Positions 7,937 to 16,384 of a stretch of DNA of 64,000 nt are shown piece by piece (position 1 is the first letter of the stretch; each line of letters opens with the position of its first letter). Where the stretch lies: assembly GCA_046735115.1 (NCBI GenBank), contig JBKPSR010000012.1:1-64000 (forward strand), in the 5' to 3' direction. The notes under the pieces are model-generated. The model had not been told where the DNA came from, searched no databases, and saw only the letters and a list, made by a program, of their open reading frames with translations. This stretch comes from JACVRW01 sp046735115. Lineage in GTDB: Bacteria > Actinomycetota > Thermoleophilia > Solirubrobacterales > Thermoleophilaceae. A program made the position numbers and the translations under genes.

Positions 7937-8704
7937 CTAGGCGCTGTTCCGTTCCCAGATCAGCTTTAGCCCCTGGAGCGTGAGCCGGTCGTCCACCTCG
8001 TCGACCTGCTCGCAGAACGGCACGATGGCGTCCGCGAAGCCGCCCGTCGCGATCGCGGTGGCCTCCTCGGCGAGCTCTTCGCGGATACGCCCGAGGATGC
8101 CGTCCACCTGGCCCGCGAACCCATAGACCACGCCGGCCTGGATCGCCTCCTGGGTGCCCTTGCCGATGGCATGGCGCGGCTGCTCGATCTCGACCCGCGG
8201 CAGCCGCGCGGCTCGCGCCGACAGCGCCTCGAGCGATATCTCGATGCCGGGCGAGATCACGCCGCCCAGGTACTCGCCGGCCGCGGAGACGACGTCGTAG
8301 TTGATCGCCGTGCCGAAGTCCACGGCGATGCAGGCGCCGCCTACCCGCTCGTAGGCCGCGATGGCGTTGACGAGGCGGTCGGCGCCCAGTTCCTGCGGCC
8401 GGTCGATCCGGATCGGCATCCCGCTCTTGATGTCCGGGCCGACGAGCAGGCCGCGGTCGTCGAAGTAGCGCCGGATCACGATCTCGTACTCGTGCGCGAG
8501 GGTCGGGACCACCGCCGAGACCATGACCGCGTGGACGTCGCTCAGCCGGAGGTCGCGGAGGCCGAGCAGTCCCGCCAGCACCGTGGCGAGCTCGTCAGCG
8601 GTGGCGAAGCGCGCGGTGGCGAAGCGCCAGTGCTGAACGAGCTCGTCGCCATCGAACATCCCCACGTGAGTCTGGGTGTTGCCGACGTCTATGGCGAGCA
8701 GCAC
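7937..8704 (-). CDS. coaX: Type III pantothenate kinase
   Basis: Catalyses the first step of coenzyme A synthesis, phosphorylating pantothenate. The ASKHA-fold motifs are present: MLLAIDVGNTQTHVG (phosphate 1), the pantothenate-site motif PQELGADRLVNAIAAY, and VDFGTAINYDVV (phosphate 2). The 255-residue length is normal. It lies 9 bases after fabI at the distal end of the fatty-acid cluster, which fits a supply role because acyl carrier protein needs phosphopantetheine from CoA. A GC-rich 27-base gap separates it from the STAS gene. Confidence 0.96.
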   Translation of the reverse strand: MLLAIDVGNTQTHVGMFDGDELVQHWRFATARFATADELATVLAGLLGLRDLRLSDVHAVMVSAVVPTLAHEYEIVIRRYFDDRGLLVGPDIKSGMPIRIDRPQELGADRLVNAIAAYERVGGACIAVDFGTAINYDVVSAAGEYLGGVISPGIEISLEALSARAARLPRVEIEQPRHAIGKGTQEAIQAGVVYGFAGQVDGILGRIREELAEEATAIATGGFADAIVPFCEQVDEVDDRLTLQGLKLIWERNSA

Positions 8705-8713
8705 GCGCGCAGC

Positions 8714-9487
8714 CTACGGCTTCAGCGGCGCGCCCATCGCGTGAAAGCCGCCGTCCACGTGCACGATCTCGCCGGTCACTCCCCGGGCGAGGTCCGACAG
8801 GAGGAAGAGGACGGCATCGGCAACCGGGGCGGGGTCCGAGGTGTCCCAGCCGAGCGGCGCCTGCTTGCCCCACAGCCCGGCGAGCGTCTCGAAGCCGGGA
8901 ATGCCCTGAGCTGCCGGCGTCTCCACCGGGCCCGCCGAGATCAGGTTCACGCGCACCTTCTGCTCGCCGAGGTCGCGCGCCAGGTAGCGGGAGACCGACT
9001 CGAGCGCCGCCTTGGCCACGCCCATCCAGTCGTAGACCGGCCACGCCACGCCCGCGTCGAAGTCCATCCCGACGAGGCTGCCGCCGTCGTCCATCAGCGG
9101 GGCGAGCGCCTCCGCGAGCGCCTTGAACGAGTAGGCGCTCGTGCGGAAGGCGACCTCAGCGGACTCGGGCGGCGCCGTCATGAAGTTCCCGCCGAGCGCG
9201 TCGCCGGGCGCGAAGGCGATCGCGTGGAGCGCACCGTCGACGCCGCCCCAGCGCGAGCGCAGGTCGTCCGTGAGCGCCTCGAAGTCGGCCGGGTTGTTCA
9301 CGTCGAGCTCGAGCACGTCCGGCGGGTTTGGCAGGCGCGAGGCGGCACGCTCGGTCATCCGCCGAGTGCGTCCGAAGCCGGTGAGCACGATCTGGGCACC
9401 CTCCTGCTGCGCGCGCTCCGCGACCGTGTAGGCAATGCTGCCCTTCGTCAGCACCCCGGTGATGAGCAGGCGCTTGTCGGCGAGCAT
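8714..9487 (-). CDS. fabI: Enoyl-ACP reductase, InhA/FabI type
   Basis: An NADH-dependent SDR that reduces trans-2-enoyl-ACP, the last step of each FAS-II cycle. The 257-residue protein carries GVLTKGSIAY for nucleotide binding, LELDVNN, and the family-specific Y-x6-K pair (Y152, K159 in YDWMGVAK). MDFDAGVAWPVYDWM and the neighbouring segments look closer to mycobacterial InhA than to E. coli FabI. I chose ATG 9487 rather than an upstream in-frame ATG because the protein then begins at the first beta strand, and this ATG overlaps the MaoC stop by one base (TGATG), implying translational coupling. Confidence 0.95.
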   Translation of the reverse strand: MLADKRLLITGVLTKGSIAYTVAERAQQEGAQIVLTGFGRTRRMTERAASRLPNPPDVLELDVNNPADFEALTDDLRSRWGGVDGALHAIAFAPGDALGGNFMTAPPESAEVAFRTSAYSFKALAEALAPLMDDGGSLVGMDFDAGVAWPVYDWMGVAKAALESVSRYLARDLGEQKVRVNLISAGPVETPAAQGIPGFETLAGLWGKQAPLGWDTSDPAPVADAVLFLLSDLARGVTGEIVHVDGGFHAMGAPLKP

Positions 9488-10155
9488 CAGTCCGGCGGCG
9501 CGAGCGCCGGGTCGCCGCCGCGCCACACGAGCTCGACGGTCGCCCGCACGGCCAGCCGGCCGTGCTGGTTCACGATCCGGAGGCGCGCCTCGACGAGGCC
9601 GTGATCCGGATCGAGCTCCTGCGTGCGCGAGATCTCACCTTCCACGTGCAAGGTGTCGCCGATCTTCACAGGTTGCTTGAAGATGGCGTCGCCAAGCCGG
9701 CGCAGCGCGACAACCCGGTCCGGGTCGAGCGGCAGCAGGCCGACGGCGAAGGAGAGGACGAGCAGCCCGTGGGCGATCTGCTCGCCGAAGCGGCTCTCCG
9801 CGGCCCAGTCCGGATCGACATGCTGGGGATGCGCGTCGCCCGTCAGGTCGGCGAACTCGAGGATCTCGCCCTCGCCGACCGTCCGGGCGGCGGTCACGAA
9901 GCGATCGCCGACGGCGAGCTCGACGAACGAGCTGCCGAAGAGCTCGGCGGCGGCGGCCGCAAGCACGGCGGGTGAGCCGCTGGCGGGTGAGCCGCTGGCC
10001 GGCGAGTCGGCGGCGTCGGGCGGCGCGGAATCGGCGGCCGGCATCGGCGCGCCGAGCTCCTCGACGGGCACCGACTCGGCCGGTGCTCCGGTCGCGGACG
10101 CGTCGGCGGGTGCGGGCGCGCGGCCCGCTCCCTGTGTCGGTACCGCGGTGGTCAC
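9487..10155 (-). CDS. MaoC-like hot-dog dehydratase/hydratase with Ala/Pro/Ser-rich N-terminal tail
   Basis: The C-terminal 150 residues form a MaoC hot-dog domain with the hydratase signature DLTGDAHPQHVDPDWA (catalytic Asp and His) followed by IAHGLLVLSF. In actinobacterial FAS-II, MaoC proteins (Had system) act as beta-hydroxyacyl-ACP dehydratases. No FabZ is present in this cluster, so that role is inferred here. The first ~70 residues are low-complexity and include the repeated pentapeptide SGSPA. The GTG start overlaps the SGNH hydrolase stop (GTGA), and the stop overlaps the fabI start. A non-FAS R-hydratase role cannot be excluded. Confidence 0.85.
   Translation of the reverse strand: MTTAVPTQGAGRAPAPADASATGAPAESVPVEELGAPMPAADSAPPDAADSPASGSPASGSPAVLAAAAAELFGSSFVELAVGDRFVTAARTVGEGEILEFADLTGDAHPQHVDPDWAAESRFGEQIAHGLLVLSFAVGLLPLDPDRVVALRRLGDAIFKQPVKIGDTLHVEGEISRTQELDPDHGLVEARLRIVNQHGRLAVRATVELVWRGGDPALAPPD
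9971..10000 (-). repeat. 15-bp tandem duplication inside the MaoC linker
   Basis: Two head-to-tail copies of a 15-base unit (GGTGAGCCGCTGGCG, second copy ending GCC on the plus strand) encode the repeated pentapeptide in the low-complexity tail of the MaoC protein. This is a likely slippage-prone site in a region under weak constraint. Confidence 0.8.
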
Positions 10156-10736
10156 GCCGTGCTCGGCCGGAAGCGATGTCGGAGTGCGCGCAGGAACTCG
10201 CGCGCCGCCGCGCGATGGCCCTCCGCCGAGGGGTGGAAGCCGTCTTCGGCGAACGTGCCACGTTCCGCCGTGGCCGGGTGGTCGAAGCCCTCCAGCAGGA
10301 CAACGTGATGCCGGCGCGCCACCGCCCGGCATGCCTCGTTGAAGCGCCTCATGCTCCGCTCCACGCGGCTCTGCGACCGCGGCCGCAGCTCCAGGAACCG
10401 CGAGATGTCCGGGTAGGTCGCCGTCATGATCATCACGTCGGGCAGCTCGCGCCGCAGCCGCGAGAACATCCGCGACAGCCGCCTGGCGTAGGCGTCGACG
10501 TCCGGCCGGGTGTCGAGGAGCACGTCGTTCGCGCCGCACACAAGCGTCACGACGTCCGGCGAGAGCTCGAGCGCCTCCACGAGCTGGTCTCGCTCCACGT
10601 GCTCGCTGGTCGCGCCCACCTCGGCGAGGTTGACGTAGCTGGCGCCCAGCGACCGCGCGAGCTCGTCCGGCCAGCGCGGAACCGCCGGGTCGACGCCGGC
10701 GGTGAAGCTGTCGCCCATGGCAACGTAGGTGGTCAC
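10152..10736 (-). CDS. SGNH/GDSL-family hydrolase within the FAS cluster
   Basis: A 194-residue esterase-fold protein. Block I is MGDSFTAG with the nucleophilic serine, block III is GAND, and block V is DGFHPSAEGH with the catalytic Asp and His. No signal peptide is visible, so it is probably cytoplasmic. It overlaps accD upstream and the MaoC gene downstream by four bases each (GTGA), placing it firmly in the fatty-acid operon. TesA-type SGNH enzymes hydrolyse acyl thioesters, so an acyl-ACP or acyl-CoA thioesterase is an attractive inference. The sequence alone does not show the substrate. Confidence 0.88.
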   Translation of the reverse strand: MTTYVAMGDSFTAGVDPAVPRWPDELARSLGASYVNLAEVGATSEHVERDQLVEALELSPDVVTLVCGANDVLLDTRPDVDAYARRLSRMFSRLRRELPDVMIMTATYPDISRFLELRPRSQSRVERSMRRFNEACRAVARRHHVVLLEGFDHPATAERGTFAEDGFHPSAEGHRAAAREFLRALRHRFRPSTA

Positions 10737-12214
10737 AGCGGGATGTTCCCTCCACCATTGCCGTACTCACCGGGGCCGGACAGCCCCGCGAGGGCGCCCG
10801 CCAAGCGCCGGCGCGTCTCATGCGGCGCCACCAGCTCGTCGATGAAGCCCTCGCGCGCGGCGATCGCGGCCGAGACGTGGTCCGCCTCGTACGCCGCGGC
10901 GAGCCGGTCGCGCTCGGCGTCCGGATCGTCGGCAGCGGCGATGTCGCGCCGGTGCACGATCCCCACCGCCTGCTTCGCGCCCATGATCCCGATCTGCGCG
11001 TCGGGCCAGGCGAGCGCGAGGTCCGCGCCCAGATCCTTCGAGTTCATCGTGATGAAGCCGCCGCCGTAAGCCTTGCGGAGGACGACCGTCACCTTCGGCA
11101 CCACGGCCTCGGCGAACGCGTGCAGCAGCTTCGCACCGTGCCGGATCACACCGAGTCCCTCCTGCTTCGTCCCCGGGAGGAAGCCGGGTGTATCGACCAG
11201 TACCACGAGCGGGAGGCCGTAGGAGTTGCAGCTGCGCACGAACTTCGCGGCCTTCTGCGACGCGTCCGCGTCGATCACCCCGCCCAGGTACCAGGGCTGG
11301 TTCGCGATCACACCCACCGCGCGGCCGTCGATCCGGCAGAACGCCGTGACCATGTTGCGCGCCCAGCGCGATGAGACCTCGAGCAGCTCCTCGTTGTCCA
11401 CGAGCGCCCGGATCACGTCGCGCACGTCGTAGACCTTTCGTGCCGAGGTGGGCACGTGCTCGGCCGGATCGTGAGCGGGGACCGGCGCCGGTATCCCGTG
11501 CGGGGGCGTCTCGCCCGCCCGCTGCGGCAGGTGCGCCAGCAGCTCACGGACGAGGCCGACGGCCTCGTGATCGTTGCCCGCCACGAACTGGCAGACGCCG
11601 TTCTTAGCGTGCACCCTCGGACCGCCGAGCTCCTGCGCGTCGACGTCCTCGCCGGTCACCTCGCGCACCACGCCCGGGCCGGTGAGGAACATCGCGGAGC
11701 CCTCGGTCATCACGACGAAGTCGGTCAGCGCCGGCGAGTAGGCGCCACCGCCAGCCGACACGCCCGTGATCACGGAGATCTGCGGCACGCGGCCCGACAG
11801 CTTCACGCTCTCGCGGAAGATGCGCCCATAGCCTGCGAGCGCCGCGATGCCGTCGTCCATGCGCGCGCCGCCCGAGGCGACGAACCCGATCACCGGGGCA
11901 CCCGCACGGCCGGCGAGCTCCATCACTCGCACGATCGTCTCGGCATGCGCCTCGCCGAGCGAGCCGCCGGCGAATGACTGGTCCTGCGCGTAGCAGTAGA
12001 CCGGCCGGCGCGCGATGGTGCCGGCCGCGCCCACGACGCCGTCGCCTTCCCGCATCCGCTTCGACTCGCGCCGTGGCAGCACGGTCGAGCGGATCACGTG
12101 CAGCGAGCCGGGGTCGCAGAGCAGCTCCAGGCGATCCATCGCCGTGACCTCGCGCGGCTCCTTCAGGAGCGGCGAGATCCGCTCGGCGGGCATCCTGTCC
12201 GCAAGTGCGCTCAT
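10733..12214 (-). CDS. accD: Acyl-CoA carboxylase carboxyltransferase (beta) subunit, AccD/PccB type
   Basis: The 493-residue carboxyltransferase transfers CO2 from carboxybiotin to acetyl- or propionyl-CoA. The N-terminal crotonase-like half has FVASGGARMDDGIAAL and the oxyanion region SAGGGAYSPALTDFVVM. The C-terminal half has NQPWYLGGVIDADASQKAAKFVR, DTPGFLPGTKQE, and AYGGGFITMNSKDLGAD. The biotin carboxylase (alpha) subunit is not in the window. Its place after fabF matches mycobacterial accD6 in the fabD-acpM-kasA-kasB-accD6 operon. The ATG start overlaps the fabF stop (ATGA). Confidence 0.95.
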   Translation of the reverse strand: MSALADRMPAERISPLLKEPREVTAMDRLELLCDPGSLHVIRSTVLPRRESKRMREGDGVVGAAGTIARRPVYCYAQDQSFAGGSLGEAHAETIVRVMELAGRAGAPVIGFVASGGARMDDGIAALAGYGRIFRESVKLSGRVPQISVITGVSAGGGAYSPALTDFVVMTEGSAMFLTGPGVVREVTGEDVDAQELGGPRVHAKNGVCQFVAGNDHEAVGLVRELLAHLPQRAGETPPHGIPAPVPAHDPAEHVPTSARKVYDVRDVIRALVDNEELLEVSSRWARNMVTAFCRIDGRAVGVIANQPWYLGGVIDADASQKAAKFVRSCNSYGLPLVVLVDTPGFLPGTKQEGLGVIRHGAKLLHAFAEAVVPKVTVVLRKAYGGGFITMNSKDLGADLALAWPDAQIGIMGAKQAVGIVHRRDIAAADDPDAERDRLAAAYEADHVSAAIAAREGFIDELVAPHETRRRLAGALAGLSGPGEYGNGGGNIPL

Positions 12215-13410
12215 GAAGCCTCCAGGCAGATGACGGCGTTGTGTCCGCCGAACCCGAACGCGTTCGACAGCCCGACAGCGCGGACGTCGCCGTTCGAGAG
12301 CGGGCGTGCCTCGTTGGGCACGTAGTCGAGGTCGAGGCCCTCGTCGGGCTCGTCGTAGTTCAGCGTGGGCGGCGCGATCCGGTCGCGCAGCGCCAGGAGC
12401 GTGGCGATCGACTCCACGGCGCCCGCGGCGCCGAGCAGGTGACCGATTGCGGACTTGGTCGAGCTGACCGGCACCTTCGCCGCCAGCTCCTCGCCCAGGG
12501 CCACCTTGATCGCGTTCGTCTCGGCGCGGTCGTTGAGCGGGGTCGAGGTGCCGTGCGCGTTCACGTACAGCACGTCCTTCGGCCCGAGGTCCGCGTCCTT
12601 CAGCGCGAGCTCCATCGCGCGGGCGGCGCCGCGGCCGCTCGGCTCCGGCGCCGTCAGGTGATGGGCGTCGGAGGTCGACGCGTAGCCGCGGACGTAGCCG
12701 AGGATGCGCGCGCCGCGCTCGCGGGCCGCCTCCTCCTCCTCCAGCACGAGAATGCCGGCGCCCTCGCCCATTACGAAGCCGTCGCGCCGGCGGTCGAACG
12801 GGCGCGAGATCCCGGAGTCGCTGAGCGCGTCCATCTTCCCGAAGGCCGCGGTGGCCAGCGGGGTGATGGCCGCCTCGCTGCCGCCGGTCACGACCGCGTC
12901 GGCGTCGCCGTAGCGGATCAGCCGCTCGGCCATGCCGATCGCGTGCGCGCCGGCCGCGCAGGCCGAGACCGTCCCGAAGGACTGGCCGCGCAGGTCGTGC
13001 TTCATCGCAACCACGCCCGAGGCCGCATTGGCCATCAGCAACGGGATGGACAGCGGCGAGATGCGCTCGGCGCCCTCCTGCTGCAGCACGATGTGCTGCG
13101 CCTCGAGCGTGCCGATGCCGCCGATGCCGGTCCCGATGACCGAGGCCGTGCGCTCTGGGTCGTACGGCGTCCCGTCCCAGCCGGCGTCGTCGATCGCCTC
13201 CTTGGCGGCCGCGAGCGCGAGCTGGGTGAAGCGGTCCGAGCGACGCACCTCCTTGTTGGAGAGGTGCTCCTTGGGCTCGAACTCGGTCGCGCGACCGTAG
13301 CCGTCCTCGATCCCGGACACGCCCGCCGTCCACCGCTCGTGAAGCGCGCGAGCGCCCACGCCGAGCGGCGTGACGGCGCCTACGCCAGTGATGACAACAG
13401 ACCGCGTCAT
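12211..13410 (-). CDS. fabF: 3-oxoacyl-ACP synthase II (KAS II)
   Basis: The elongating condensing enzyme of FAS-II. The catalytic triad is in place: Cys151 (VSACAAG), His286 (NAHGTST) and His324 (KSAIGHLLGAAG), with the conserved lysine at 319. The 399-residue length is slightly short of the usual 410. It begins four bases inside the end of acpP (ATGA), so synthase and carrier protein are translationally coupled. Only one KAS II gene is present, unlike the kasA-kasB pair of mycobacteria. Confidence 0.97.
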   Translation of the reverse strand: MTRSVVITGVGAVTPLGVGARALHERWTAGVSGIEDGYGRATEFEPKEHLSNKEVRRSDRFTQLALAAAKEAIDDAGWDGTPYDPERTASVIGTGIGGIGTLEAQHIVLQQEGAERISPLSIPLLMANAASGVVAMKHDLRGQSFGTVSACAAGAHAIGMAERLIRYGDADAVVTGGSEAAITPLATAAFGKMDALSDSGISRPFDRRRDGFVMGEGAGILVLEEEEAARERGARILGYVRGYASTSDAHHLTAPEPSGRGAARAMELALKDADLGPKDVLYVNAHGTSTPLNDRAETNAIKVALGEELAAKVPVSSTKSAIGHLLGAAGAVESIATLLALRDRIAPPTLNYDEPDEGLDLDYVPNEARPLSNGDVRAVGLSNAFGFGGHNAVICLEAS

Positions 13411-13655
13411 CCCAGCTTCGACATCACAAGGTCGACCGCCTGACGGACGGTCTTGACGTCTTCCATGTCCTCGCCCTTGAGCTGCACGCCGTAATCGTCC
13501 TCGACGATCTGGGCGAGCTCGACGAGGTCGAGCGAGTCGACGTCGAGCGACTCGAACGTCGCGTCAGGGCTGACCTGGTCCGGCTCGGCGCCGAACTCCT
13601 CGAGCGCCGAGGTGACCCGGCTCTCGATCTCCTCACGTGTAGCTGTAGCTGCCAT
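13407..13655 (-). CDS. acpP: Acyl carrier protein
   Basis: An 82-residue acidic four-helix protein that carries growing acyl chains on phosphopantetheine. The attachment site is Ser41 in LDVDSLDLVEL. It has a strong ribosome binding site (AAGGAGAG) in the 24-base gap after fabG, the only clear gap in the fab run, consistent with the high expression expected of ACP. Confidence 0.98.
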   Translation of the reverse strand: MAATATREEIESRVTSALEEFGAEPDQVSPDATFESLDVDSLDLVELAQIVEDDYGVQLKGEDMEDVKTVRQAVDLVMSKLG

Positions 13656-13679
13656 TCGTTCGTCTCTCCTTGTTCTATG

Positions 13680-14417
13680 TCAGGCCGTGAGGCCTCCGTC
13701 GACGGTGAGGCACACGCCGGTCACGTACGCGGCGCCATCCGACGCCAGGAAGCGCACGCACTCGGCCACCTCATCCGGGGTGCCCGCCCGCTGGGCGGGC
13801 ACGTGCTCCAGCAAGTTGTCTGCGATGCCCTCGGTCATGTCGGTCTCGATCAGACCGGGCGCCACGGCGTTCACTGTCACTCCGCGGCGGGCCACCTCCG
13901 CGGCGACTGTCCGCGTCATCGCGACCAGGCCCGCCTTGGAGGCAGCGTAGTTGGCCTGACCGGCATTCCCGCGCACGGCGCCGACGATGGACGCAATGTT
14001 CACGACGCGCCCGTAGCGGCTGCGGATCATCGGCCGGAGCGCCCGGCGGGTGAGCCGGAAGGCGGCGGACAGATTCGTGTCCACGACCCGGTCCCAGTCG
14101 TCGTCGTCGATCATCGGAGCGAGCCCGTCCGCGCGCACGCCGGCGTTGTTCACCAGCACGAGCACGGGTCCGAACTCCTCCTCGAGCGCGGTGAAGAGCA
14201 CATCGGCGGCGTCCGCATCGGACACGTCGCCCAGCAGCGCCTTCGCGCGGCCGCCCGCACCCGTGATCTCCTCGACCACGGCGTTCGCGCCGTCCTCGTC
14301 GCTGCGGTAGTTCACGCCCACGGGCCAGCCCTCCCGGGCGAGCGCCTTGGCGATTGCCGCACCGATCCCACGTGATGCTCCTGTGACGAGTGCGCTGCCA
14401 TCGGGTCGTCCATTCAT
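13680..14417 (-). CDS. fabG: 3-oxoacyl-ACP reductase
   Basis: An NADPH-dependent SDR reducing 3-oxoacyl-ACP. The 245-residue protein has TGASRGIG for the cofactor, NNAG, and the catalytic Ser143, Tyr157 and Lys161 (NYAASKAG). The tail VTGVCLTVDGGLTA is typical. The ATG overlaps the fabH stop (ATGA at 14414-14417). Confidence 0.96.
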   Translation of the reverse strand: MNGRPDGSALVTGASRGIGAAIAKALAREGWPVGVNYRSDEDGANAVVEEITGAGGRAKALLGDVSDADAADVLFTALEEEFGPVLVLVNNAGVRADGLAPMIDDDDWDRVVDTNLSAAFRLTRRALRPMIRSRYGRVVNIASIVGAVRGNAGQANYAASKAGLVAMTRTVAAEVARRGVTVNAVAPGLIETDMTEGIADNLLEHVPAQRAGTPDEVAECVRFLASDGAAYVTGVCLTVDGGLTA

Positions 14418-15469
14418 GCCGCCCATTCGATCACGCCCGCGCCCCACGTGAAACCCGCTCCGAAGGCCGCGAGCAGGACGTTCATCCCCGGCTCGAGCAG
14501 CCCGCGCTCGCGAGCGTCGGCGAGCGCGATCGGGAGCGTTGCCGAACTGGTGTTGCCGTAGCGGTCGATCGAGTTCACGACCTTGGCCTCGTCGACGCCG
14601 AGCTTCTCGCCCACCGCGGCGAGGATGCGCCCGTTCGCCTGGTGGTAGACGAACAGGTCGATCTCGTCGAGGCCGAGGCCCGCGCGGCCGGCTACCTCGA
14701 GCGAGACCTCCGACATCCGCAGCACCGCGTTCTTGAAGGTGTCGTGCCCCTGCATGCGAATGATCCGCTCGCGGTCGCCCGCCGTGATCGACGGTGCGCC
14801 GGCCCCGTCGCAGCGGAGGACGATGTCGCCGATGCGCGCGCGTCCGTCCTCGGCGGGCGCGACCACGACAGCCCCGGCGCCGTCGGCGAAAAGAGCCGCG
14901 GTGCCGCGGTCCGCCGGATCGATGTAGCGGCTCAGCAGGTCGGCACCGATCAGGAGAACGTTGTCCGCGCGGCCGCCCTCGACCTGCGCGGTGGCGAGCT
15001 GGAGTCCCGAAAGGAAGCCCGTGCAGGCGGCGGCGACGTCCATCGCGCCGGCCTTCGTCGCGCCGAGGTCGTGTGCCACGAGCGGCGCGCAGTTCGGGGT
15101 GAGCTCGTCGGCGGCGAGGGTCGCCACCAAGACGAGGTCGACGTCGGCGGCGTCCAGCCCGGCCTCCTCGAGCGCCTGACGCGCGGCGGCCGTGGCCAGG
15201 TCCTGCAGGCGCTCGCCATCCGAGACGTGCCTGCGCTCCTGCACACCCGTGCGGTGAACAATCCACTGCTCGGTCACGCCTGCGCCCTCGGCGATCGCCG
15301 CGTTCGAGACGACGCGCTCCGGCACCGCCATGGCAACGGACGCCAGGGCGGCCGCGCGCAGTTGGCGGTCCCACGGCATGGGGGCCGTCACCGCCGCTGC
15401 GGGGTCGGATGCGGCGGCTTCGCGCACGGCCGCCCTCGCGTCCGGTACGAACAGCTCAGGGCTACGCAT
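14414..15469 (-). CDS. fabH: 3-oxoacyl-ACP synthase III (KAS III)
   Basis: The initiating condensing enzyme joining an acyl-CoA primer to malonyl-ACP. The catalytic residues are Cys149 (AAACTGF), His276 (YHQANGRI) and Asn306 (GNTSSAT). At 351 residues it is longer than E. coli FabH because of about 35 extra N-terminal residues rich in Ala and charged residues. A later start is possible, but the ATG at 15469 overlaps the fabD stop by eight bases, which favours it. Primer preference (acetyl versus branched) cannot be read from this sequence. Confidence 0.95.
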   Translation of the reverse strand: MRSPELFVPDARAAVREAAASDPAAAVTAPMPWDRQLRAAALASVAMAVPERVVSNAAIAEGAGVTEQWIVHRTGVQERRHVSDGERLQDLATAAARQALEEAGLDAADVDLVLVATLAADELTPNCAPLVAHDLGATKAGAMDVAAACTGFLSGLQLATAQVEGGRADNVLLIGADLLSRYIDPADRGTAALFADGAGAVVVAPAEDGRARIGDIVLRCDGAGAPSITAGDRERIIRMQGHDTFKNAVLRMSEVSLEVAGRAGLGLDEIDLFVYHQANGRILAAVGEKLGVDEAKVVNSIDRYGNTSSATLPIALADARERGLLEPGMNVLLAAFGAGFTWGAGVIEWAA

Positions 15470-16304
15470 TCGCAGCCTCCTTCGCCAGAGACTTCTTGAC
15501 GAGGTTCGTCAGGACGCGGCCGGGGCCTGTCTCGACGAAGTCGGTCACGCCGCGGGCATCGAGCGCGCGCAGCACCTCCAGCCAGCGAACGGGATTCGTG
15601 ATCGCCTCGACAAGGCGCCGGCGGATGTCGTCGAAGGGCTCGGCCGTGACGCACGAGTACACCGGGACGCGCGGCTCGCCGATCTCGACGGACTCGACCG
15701 CCCCGCGGAAGGGCTCGACCGCGGGCTCCATCAGCGGCGAGTGGAAGGCGCCGGCGACGGGGAGCCGCTTGGCGCGTACGCCGCGCTCCTGGAGCTGGGC
15801 CTCGGCCTCGTCGAGGGCGCCGACCGCGCCCGAGAGCACGAGCTGGTCGGGCGCGTTGTCATTGGCGATCTGGACGCCGGCCTCCGCGGCCACCTGCGCG
15901 ATCTCGTCGCGGTTGTCTTCACGCGCGCGTACGGCGGTCATGCCACCGTCGCCGGTTTCCTCGGCGGCCTCCTGCATGAGGCGCCCGCGCGCGGCCACAA
16001 GCCGCAGCCCGTCCTCGGCGCCGACCGCGCCGGCGGCCACCAGCGCGGTGATCTCGCCGAGCGAGTGGCCGGCCATGACGTCGGCGTCGACGTCGAGCTC
16101 GCGCGCTCCCGCCAGCGCGGCGCAATAGATCGCGGGCTGCGCCCAGCGGGTGCCGTCGGCGGCGCGCTCGAACAGGTCGGGGCCGACCTCCTCGAGGGCG
16201 AGCGCGAGCAGGTCCGGCCGTTGCCGTTCCACGGTTTCCCGCATTTCCGGCGTTTGGCTTCCCTGCCCAGGAAAGAGCAGCGCGGTCTGTGAGGCGCGAG
16301 CCAT
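15462..16304 (-). CDS. fabD: Malonyl-CoA:ACP transacylase
   Basis: Loads malonate onto ACP. It carries LLFPGQGSQ at the N-terminus, the nucleophilic Ser81 in GHSLGE, and His188 in GAFHSP. It is the first gene of the FAS-II run. I prefer ATG 16304, which places FPGQGSQ about ten residues in as in relatives; an in-frame ATG at 16331 would add nine residues. Neither has a Shine-Dalgarno sequence, so a leaderless transcript is possible. A C6/G6 palindrome lies upstream between this gene and the divergent GST-like gene. Confidence 0.95.
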   Translation of the reverse strand: MARASQTALLFPGQGSQTPEMRETVERQRPDLLALALEEVGPDLFERAADGTRWAQPAIYCAALAGARELDVDADVMAGHSLGEITALVAAGAVGAEDGLRLVAARGRLMQEAAEETGDGGMTAVRAREDNRDEIAQVAAEAGVQIANDNAPDQLVLSGAVGALDEAEAQLQERGVRAKRLPVAGAFHSPLMEPAVEPFRGAVESVEIGEPRVPVYSCVTAEPFDDIRRRLVEAITNPVRWLEVLRALDARGVTDFVETGPGRVLTNLVKKSLAKEAANA

Positions 16305-16354
16305 ATATAGAACTTGTCTGGTTACGGGCATCTGTTAGCGGGGTTGGACGTAGG

Positions 16355-16373
16355 ACCCCCCGGTCGGGGGGGT
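16355..16373. promoter_or_regulatory. C6/G6 inverted repeat in the fabD/GST divergent interval
   Basis: ACCCCCC-GGTCG-GGGGGGT, a perfect 7-base inverted repeat, lies 11 bases ahead of the GST-like ATG and about 50 upstream of fabD. Both flanking genes point away, so it is not placed like a terminator. Cytosine/guanine-tract palindromes of this kind resemble operators of CsoR/RcnR-family repressors, but no such gene is in the window. A similar palindrome at 19082 follows folK. Confidence 0.4.
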
Positions 16374-16384
16374 ACTGTCACCCG

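Noticed and set aside
8171..9604. A 477-codon plus-strand frame opposite coaX and fabI
   Set aside because: Shadow frame with no domain signature; the minus-strand genes explain the coding signal.
10733..13333. A single 866-codon minus-strand frame spanning fabF and accD
   Set aside because: Its N-terminal half is the wrong frame of fabF; accD starts at 12214 with ATGA overlap.
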